From NCBI GenBank assembly GCA_019137255.1, contig WPDH01000217.1, positions 119,383 through 183,382 of the forward strand: a stretch of DNA of 64,000 nt, written 5' to 3'. A program made the translations under genes and the position numbers. The notes beneath the pieces were generated by a model that saw nothing but the letters and a program-made list of their open reading frames with translations, was not told the origin of the DNA and ran no database searches. This DNA is from Corinectria fuckeliana. Taxonomy: Eukaryota > Ascomycota > Sordariomycetes > Hypocreales > Nectriaceae. Shown in pieces: positions 57,744 to 64,000 of the stretch (within the stretch, counting starts at the first letter, position 1; each line of letters opens with the position of its first letter).

Positions 57744-58748
57744 TCAGGCACCCGAAGCCGAAGTCTCGGCGGCGCGGCCAGGCCCGGAGTCTCCCGCTGG
57801 GAGGCGGAGGTCCGAGTAGGTGCGGCGCGACCAGGGAAAGCGATTGTTTTGCTCGTCCTGGTAATCCCTCAAGTGGCGCATCAGGGGAGTAGACGTGATG
57901 GGGAACGAAGGAGATGTCGTCTCGCCAGCCTGTCGAGGGGCGCTGATGTGGAAAGAGCTGTCCGAGTCGAGGGCGCGACGGAGGATAGGGTGGAGGAAGT
58001 CGGGGATCTCGCTCCACTGACCCGCCTGAGCAGCACTGAGCATGCCCGGAGGGAAAAGAGCCACGGGAGCAACGTTTACATTGTCGCTGTGGCGGTAGAG
58101 CTGCTCTGACAGGAATGGCTGTTCCCCCGTCTCCATGACGTTCTTGAGCCACTGCTCCCACTCCTCGTCGAGAACAGCCGTGCTGTCGCCAGCTTCTCGG
58201 CGAGCGGCCTGGGCCCGGAGACGCTCGTTAAGCTCGACGCCAACGCTCTCCATCTCGGCTTCACTCTCAACGTCCATTTCCACGTCGTCGAGGCCGTCGA
58301 GGCCAATGTAGCCGGCACCGGCGGGGTGTGTCTCGATTTCGCGAGGACGGTCCTCAATCTCTGTCCAGTCGGGAAAGCCGTCGGCGGTGGTGTCGCGGAT
58401 AGTGATTCCCTGCTCTCTCTCGAACTTCTTTTTGGCCCACTTGGTACCCTCCCATTTGGTCAGGCCTGCGATCTCGGCGTCAGTGAGGCGTAGGCCGTCG
58501 AAGGCGCGGAAGAGGCGACGGTGCCAGGGCCAGCGAGCGAGGCGGATGCGGTGGGTGCGATGGGTATAATCAAGGCCGGGGTACTTTGCCTCTTGGGTCT
58601 CGAGGTGGCCGTAGAATGCGTGGGTTTCCTGGCGGACCTCGGGAATGAGGCTGCGCTGAAGAAGGGCGTGGAAATTCTGGGGGTCGTTGCTCTTGGGGCG
58701 AGGGAACATGCATTCGTACACGATCTGGTCGACGGGGCGGCCCTTCAT
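57744..58748 (-). CDS. Unknown conserved-looking protein, 334 aa
   Basis: Single exon. The start at MKGRPVDQIVYECMFPRPKS (58748) is chosen because the upstream in-frame extension (Met at 58856) is not protein-like. I do not recognise the family. The N-terminal 115 residues look folded: 'FHALLQRSLIPEVRQETHAF', 'RLARWPWHRRLFRAFDGLRL' and 'GLTKWEGTKWAKKKFEREQG'. An acidic stretch (DGLDDVEMDVESEAEMES) and a Trp-rich segment (LDEEWEQWLKNVMETGEQPF) follow, then 'PVALFPPGMLSAAQAGQWSE' and a disordered C-terminus. No catalytic motif, membrane helix or targeting signal is obvious. Confidence 0.72.
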   Translation of the reverse strand: MKGRPVDQIVYECMFPRPKSNDPQNFHALLQRSLIPEVRQETHAFYGHLETQEAKYPGLDYTHRTHRIRLARWPWHRRLFRAFDGLRLTDAEIAGLTKWEGTKWAKKKFEREQGITIRDTTADGFPDWTEIEDRPREIETHPAGAGYIGLDGLDDVEMDVESEAEMESVGVELNERLRAQAARREAGDSTAVLDEEWEQWLKNVMETGEQPFLSEQLYRHSDNVNVAPVALFPPGMLSAAQAGQWSEIPDFLHPILRRALDSDSSFHISAPRQAGETTSPSFPITSTPLMRHLRDYQDEQNNRFPWSRRTYSDLRLPAGDSGPGRAAETSASGA

Positions 58749-60930
58749 CTTGGCGGTGTTGTTGGGGGGGGACACGAAGAGAATGAGAGCAGCGGGATCC
58801 GAAGAATGTTGGAGGGGCAGGGCGCGTAGCAAGCAAGGCGGATAGGATTCGGCCACGGCCAGTCGACGGACAAGGAAACAGCCGGAAGGAAAGCTGGTCG
58901 GTCACGTAATCGGAGGAAAGTTGACACAGCGGAAATCGGGCTCGATATTCCCGGGGTTGCTTGGGGGAGGAGAGGGGAGTTGGGAGGAAGAGGGCGAGTC
59001 CAAAAACGCGAGGCGGCGATCCACCGAGGGTCGGAGGGCCGAAGACGGTGACAAAGACAGTGATGATGACAGTCGAGGTTGCGGTTGCGGTTGCGGTCGC
59101 GGTCGCGGTCGCAGGAGAGAGGCTCGGAAAGAAAGAGAGGTGAGGTTTATCAAGAAGCGAGCGGCAAGAAAGGCCAGGCGGCGGGTGGCCTTTTAGTTTA
59201 GTTAGGTTGTCTTGGTGGTCGGGCGTTCTCGGCGGGGGTGTGAGGGTGGGCGAGAACAGAGAGGGTGTGAGCAGTAATGGGAGTTCTTGTTCGGGTCCAC
59301 CGCGGTTTGACGGGAGGCTTCTGATAGCAACAGCTTCCCTATGAATACATAAATAAAAAGGAGAGAGGGACACGCTCGATGTCGAAAAAAGGTCGAGCGA
59401 CGTGGAGGTTTTCTTTTGGCGCGTAATCGCCGTATTCTGTCGTTTACTATATTTGCTGGGCTGGGCTGAGATGGGTCGGGCTGGGCTGGGTGTGTGTGTG
59501 TAAAGCTGAATAGAGAGTCTAGTAGGTAGAGAATGCACCCATAGTACCATGACCTCTACATATGCAAGGTCAGGCGGGGGGTGGCAGCGGGAACTGGTCT
59601 ACCTCGTGCTATGGGCGACGAATAATGGGCAGTCCAAAAGAACGGTGCATGCCATCGTCGGCACAAATGCAGGATTTCTCAGTATATTCATGCCTGGCCT
59701 GGGTTATGCCAGCTCGCAAAACCTCCATCCAGCTGCCCAGTGAGTGATTAGCGCCCTGTCCAACCCCAAGTTCAAGCAAGCCCAAGCCCAAGCCTCCCCC
59801 CCCCCCCTCCTCACGGCCCAAGTTCAGGCAGAACAGTCACAGAGCAGAGAATGAACAGACCTATGTAGACAGTGAAGGGGGGGCTAAAAAATATCCCGGC
59901 CGCCTGCCTGCTTACAAGGAGTCCGAACAGCGCTCCTAGGCTGCCCCCCGGCCCCGGTTCTCGCAGAAGGGTGCGCAGCATGGGGGCCCGCGCTCGCAGC
60001 GGGTTCAGTACATATGTATGTACCTATCTACCAAAGAGTTGGGGGTTGCTGGAATTGTCAGCGGCTTAACCAGCCTAGGTATTTTGGATCTACGTAGACC
60101 AGGTAGGCTGCCCAGATACTATCTATACTAATTAACAAATGGGTACGGAGTAGTAATACCTAGACCTAAGCATTATCCGCAAGGTGAGGCAGGCGGATAG
60201 ATGTCCACTCCCCGTCTTCCTCGTCCTTGCATACTATCCCAGCCTGGAAATTCGACCTATACAAGCTGCTGATGCCCTGCTGCGGGTGAAGCGTCTTCCT
60301 TTTGTTCTTAAACCTCGAGCCCTCCCGGTTACTCGTGGGGCGTCACAGGGAGGGAATCAATCCACCGACAACAAGTCAGCAGCCGCCTTTCTTTAACGAC
60401 GCCATGGGCTGCCCGTCTCCGCCTGTCTTCTTCTTCCCCTGGCCTGAACTTGTTCCGGTCATCCCCCTCCGCCCGTCCCCCGGTCTTCCCGTCACCCCGC
60501 GCCTCAATCACTCAATCGGTGCGCAAAAGCCACCTTGGGGCCCTGGTTGCCTGGCTGTCCAGTTGCCCGTGCTGCCTTTCCTTACCTTTTTCTTTATTTA
60601 TTCCCCTGCCGCGCCCGTGTCCGAAAAGTGTGGACCGGCATCGTGCCGGTCCGGTGACTGGTCCGGTAGACTAACTAATGGACCTCCTAATCGAGCAACT
60701 GTGGATTCAAACATGAATTGAATGCATCACGTCGGAGTCGGCATGGATGATCGAGCTACTTCGTACAAGGGACGGTCAACGTGGCACACCGATGCGTCCT
60801 CAACGAGTAACTCCCCCAAACCTCCAAAAGGGTGTTGAACAAATTGGCCCATTTCAAACAAACTCGATACTCCATGCCACCCTGCTTCACGTCGCCTCAA
60901 GCTTTACTTGACCTTTAACCTCCAACCTTT
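58749..60930. other. 2.2-kb intergenic region upstream of the unknown gene
   Basis: Holds the promoter of the 334-aa gene and the 3' flank of bio2. It includes a hexamer array at 59077-59112, a G/T-rich tract near 59460-59505 and CCTAGGTA-type motifs near 60074 and 60100. Frames here are antisense or chance. Confidence 0.45.
59077..59112. repeat. Hexanucleotide array (GGTTGC)3(GGTCGC)3
   Basis: Six consecutive hexamers; the first three and last three differ by one T/C transition. Confidence 0.9.
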
Positions 60931-62435
60931 TCAGAGAACCCTCACCTCCGGAGCCGGCTGCGGCGACTTTTCAAAGCTCTTCATCGGCCCCAGTCCCCAT
61001 CGCCCAAACATGGCCGCGTCCTCGTCCCAGCCGTTGCACTCCGTCGTCAGCATCTTCTCGCCCGTGAAGATGGCGTTGGCCCCGGCCATGAAGCACATGG
61101 CCTGCTTCTCCTCCGACATGGTCTTGCGGCCCGCGGCGATGCGGATAATGGTGGCGGGCATCACGATGCGCGCCGTCGCGATGGTCCGCAGCATGCTCGT
61201 AAACTCCACCGCCGGCCGGTCGCCCAGCGGCGTCCCCTTGATGGGCACCAGCGCGTTCACGGGGAAGCTCTCGGGGTGGCTCGGCATCGTCGACACGGTG
61301 TGCAGCAGGCCGACGCGGTCCTCGGACGTCTCGCCCAGGCCCAGGATGCCGCCCGAGCACACGTTGATGCCCGCGTCGCGGACGTGGCTCAGCGTCTGCA
61401 GGCGCTCGTCGTACGTGCGCGTCGAGATGACGGACGGGTAGAACTCGCGGCTCGTGTCGACGTTGTGGTTGTATGCCGTGAGCCCGGCGTCCTTGAGCTC
61501 CTTGGCCTGCTCGGCGTCGATCATGCCCAGCGTCACGCACACCTCCATGTTCAGGGCCTTGACGCCCTGCACCATCTCCTTGATGTTCTTGAGGCTGTTC
61601 TTGCGGCCGCGCATGTCCCGCCACGCGGCGCCCATGCAGAACCGGGTGCTGCCCTTCTCCTTGGCCACGCGCGCCGCCGCCAGCACGCTCTCGACCGTCT
61701 CGACGCGCTTGGCCTCGAGGCCGGTGCCCTTCTGGTGCCGGGTCGACTGCGCGCAGTACGAGCAGTCCTCGGTGCACCCGCCCGTCTTGATGCTCATGAG
61801 CGTGCAGAGTTGCACCTCGGCAGGGTTGTGGAAGCGACGGTGGACGGTGCTCTAACATGGGGGGGGAGGGAGCGTGGTCAGCCAATCATCACGCCGTAAA
61901 CTGGCACAGGCGAGCCAAAGTTCGGGAGTTCGGGGTAACGCCCGGATGTCGAGCCCGGCGGCAAGTCATGCGATTCTCGGTTGACATGGATCGGAGATGT
62001 AGATTGAGATGGAATGGGGCCGTCCCAATTTTGGAACAAGGACGAAGCTGGATGAGAAAGAAAGAGAAGAAAAAAAACAGAGAAACTCACAGATTGATAG
62101 GTCAGCTCTATCAGAGGCTGGTAGTAGATGGCGGCAATCTCCTCCTTGGTCCAGTCGTGTCGGGGTGCAGCCGCCGAGACGGCATCGCGGAGGATGCGCT
62201 TCGCCCGCTCACTGCGCTGCTTCTCAACAGTCTCGTTGGTCCCGGCCGGGGCAGGCGGCGGCTGTGATGGCCGGGCAGGATAGTCGACGACGGTCGACAT
62301 GGCCCGCACTCGACTTTGCCATCCAACGGCGGCCGCGGGCGGAGCAGCCTTTCGTCGAAGCAGAGCGCTCGAGGGACCAGTGGTGAGTCGCTGAGGACGC
62401 AGGGCCCTCAGACGGAGCGGGGTGGCAGGCCTCAT
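60931..62435 (-). CDS. bio2: Biotin synthase, mitochondrial radical-SAM enzyme
   Basis: Two exons, 62435-62091 and 61851-60931 (239-nt intron); 421 aa. Biotin synthase inserts sulfur into dethiobiotin in the last step of biotin synthesis, in mitochondria, using a [4Fe-4S] radical-SAM cluster and a second Fe-S cluster. Exon 1 gives an Arg-rich, acid-free presequence (MRPATPLRLRALRPQRL) followed by 'HDWTKEEIAAIYYQPLIELT'. Exon 2 carries 'STVHRRFHNPAEVQLCTLMS', the cluster motif 'GGCTEDCSYCAQS' (CxxxCxxC), 'FCMGAAWRDMRGRKNSLKNI', 'EVCVTLGMIDAEQAKELKDA', 'AYNHNVDTSREFY', 'CSGGILGLGETSEDRVGLLH' and 'NALVPIKGTPLGDRPAV'. The enzyme appears complete. No other biotin genes are adjacent. Confidence 0.95.
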
Positions 62436-64000
62436 TGTCGTATGTATGTGTGTGTGTGTGTATGTCGTGTGTCGTGTGTCGTGCGTGTCGCGTGTGAGAA
62501 TCAGAAAATGAGAGTGAAGGTGAAGGTGAGAGTGGAAGTAAGAACAACAGCGGGCCAGATACTCAAGTGACTGGAAATCGAAGGTAAAGGTCAAGGAAGA
62601 AAGACGATGAACAAACTCAACACCACCACCACCCCCGCGCAGATGCGGCAGATCACTAGCACAGGCACCACCATTTTGGTGTGGGTTGGGGCCTGTGGGC
62701 TGTGGGCTGTGGAGTATCTAGCTGTAGACTAATAAGCCTCCGTAGGTATTCGCAACCCAAAACATCCATCCGTCCAGTCGTGGCGGCGCAGATCTAAGCT
62801 ACCTGGGAAGCAAACGTGCGCCAATCTCGGCTAGGGGCCGCCAACGAGGAGTTTCCATGGCTGAACCCGAGCAGAGCCGACTTGCCGACCCTAAGCTACA
62901 TATTAGTAGGTCAGACCGTGGCGGGAAACGAAATCATCTGGCGGTTGAACTCGACCTCGTCTCAACAGAGAGCTTCCCAGGCGGGCCGAGGTGGGCCGGG
63001 GGCTTAACAGTTGGCTCCCAAGCTCCTCTCAGGGAGACTCTCGGTCTGCTGTGCGACTGGGCCCTGATGCCAATGCGGCCTTGCTCGTTGGCTGCGGCCC
63101 GTCCGGAACCTGTCCGTTTGAATTGGAGAGGGGAGGGGGAGGGGGGAGGCTGGAGCATTGGGGAAAGTTCCTTTCAAGCGAAGCTGGTTGGATAAGCCCT
63201 GGGTTGAGTGAGCATGTTTTTGTTGTGAAATGAGCCCACTTCTTTCCCATCGTCCAAGAGGCATATTCTTACCTACTATCTAGTACCTGACTTAGACTAC
63301 CTACTTACCCAAGGTACCTAGGTAGGTAGTCAGCATGTTGGTTGAGGTGTTGCTCCTTTCACAGTAACATAACAAACCCAGCGTAGGTTGTCACAATATT
63401 CACCATTGCCTTCACCTAACAGCATAATAACCACAAAGCATGGACCGTGACGGACGAAGACGGCAGTAATCGGGCCATGCTAAAAGTATTCGTGTATTCA
63501 TTCATTCATCCATCCATCCATCCATCTACCAGCTTGTCCCTTCCATAAAATCGCCATGCGCCGTGTCCTACACTCAATTCCAAGTTTCGCCTCATCACTC
63601 CCACCTCATGTTGCGAGGTTGTCAAAAGAAAGTCTTCATAACAGATTCGATGGTCCGTTCGCCTCGAGTCATGCTGGCACACCCAGCGGGGCGGAATGAG
63701 CCTTGATGCATTGTTGCCCGCGAGCACGCAGCCAGACGCTCAGCCTCGATATATAATATCCCTGGAATTCGAATCATCCACCACTATTAGCACAGCTCAG
63801 CGCTCAAACTTCTCGACTTCTACACTGGGAGTGCCGTTGAACCACCCTAATACCAGTCTCAGTCTCTAGTTGTAGGCCGGTTCTGGGTACCGCCTCCCCG
63901 ACACTCCCGTCATCGGACTCGTGTTTCTCTCGATGGGCGGCACTCGCTTCTCCCACCTCTTCCTCTCCTCTTTGATCTGGTCCCGATTGCGCGGGTCGAA
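62436..64000. other. Terminal intergenic region
   Basis: 1.6 kb upstream of bio2. It holds a GT-rich low-complexity tract (62440-62496), a cluster of CCTAGGTAGGTA-like palindromic motifs (63270-63332) and a (CATT)n(CATC)n stretch at about 63498-63525. No gene reaches the window edge in a way I can support. Confidence 0.45.

Noticed and set aside
60971..61885. 304-codon minus-strand frame overlapping bio2
   Set aside because: Out-of-frame His/Arg/Gly-rich translation; the bio2 frame contains all conserved motifs.

Overview
This is a chromosomal segment from a filamentous ascomycete, most likely a Sordariomycete. The genes are mostly GC-rich and well spaced. They carry short introns of about 47-80 nt with GTRNGT donors and CTAAC/CTGAC branch sites close to YAG acceptors, and they encode eukaryote-specific proteins (FYVE PIP kinase, ESCRT-I, ERMES, SAGA, APC/C, 9-1-1). 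I cannot name the species from sequence alone. One old DNA transposon carries C-to-T/G-to-A damage of the RIP (repeat-induced point mutation) type, which fits Pezizomycotina.

Layout. 1-3130: 3' part of a spindle-pole-body Ppc89/Cep57-like gene (+). 3532-5835: noc2 (-), head-to-head with vps28 (6127-6962, +). 7138-8397: mdm12 (-), convergent with vps28. 8894-16431: fab1/PIKfyve (-), three exons, about 2478 aa. 17518-19464: unrecognised acidic, disordered protein (+). 20194-20931: BolA-like protein (-). 20932-25820: 4.9 kb without a supportable gene. 25821-27749: ACSF3-like acyl/malonyl-CoA synthetase (+). 28307-29196: eIF4E (-). 29578-31423: complete but dead Fot1/pogo-type transposon with 40-bp terminal inverted repeats and TA target duplication. 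33225-34393: unrecognised tail-anchored-looking protein (+). 34892-34987: intron-containing tRNA-Ile(AAU). 37624-42673: giant PhoD-like phosphatase (+). 43693-45857: Cdc1/Ted1/MPPE1-type metallophosphoesterase (+). 46310-46558: Cdc26 APC/C subunit (-). 47565-49739: unrecognised 724-aa protein (-). 49740-53500: 3.8 kb without a supportable gene. 53501-54508: rad1 (-). 54674-55024: a small three-exon membrane-protein gene (-) visible only after splicing. 55428-56751: gcn5 (+). 57744-58748: unrecognised protein (-). 60931-62435: biotin synthase (-). 62436-64000: simple repeats, no gene.

Functional content is housekeeping: ribosome biogenesis and translation (noc2, eIF4E, tRNA-Ile), membrane traffic and lipid signalling (vps28, fab1, mdm12, Cdc1/Ted1-like), cell cycle and genome maintenance (ppc89-like, cdc26, rad1, gcn5), and mitochondrial metabolism (BolA, bio2, acyl-CoA synthetase). 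I see no secondary-metabolite cluster, CRISPR or prokaryotic element, and no convincing new multi-gene system. The points most worth a second look are the hidden small membrane-protein gene, the transposon whose second and third catalytic aspartates both became asparagine by TpG-to-TpA changes, its position 381 bp upstream of eIF4E, and four conserved-looking genes of unknown function.
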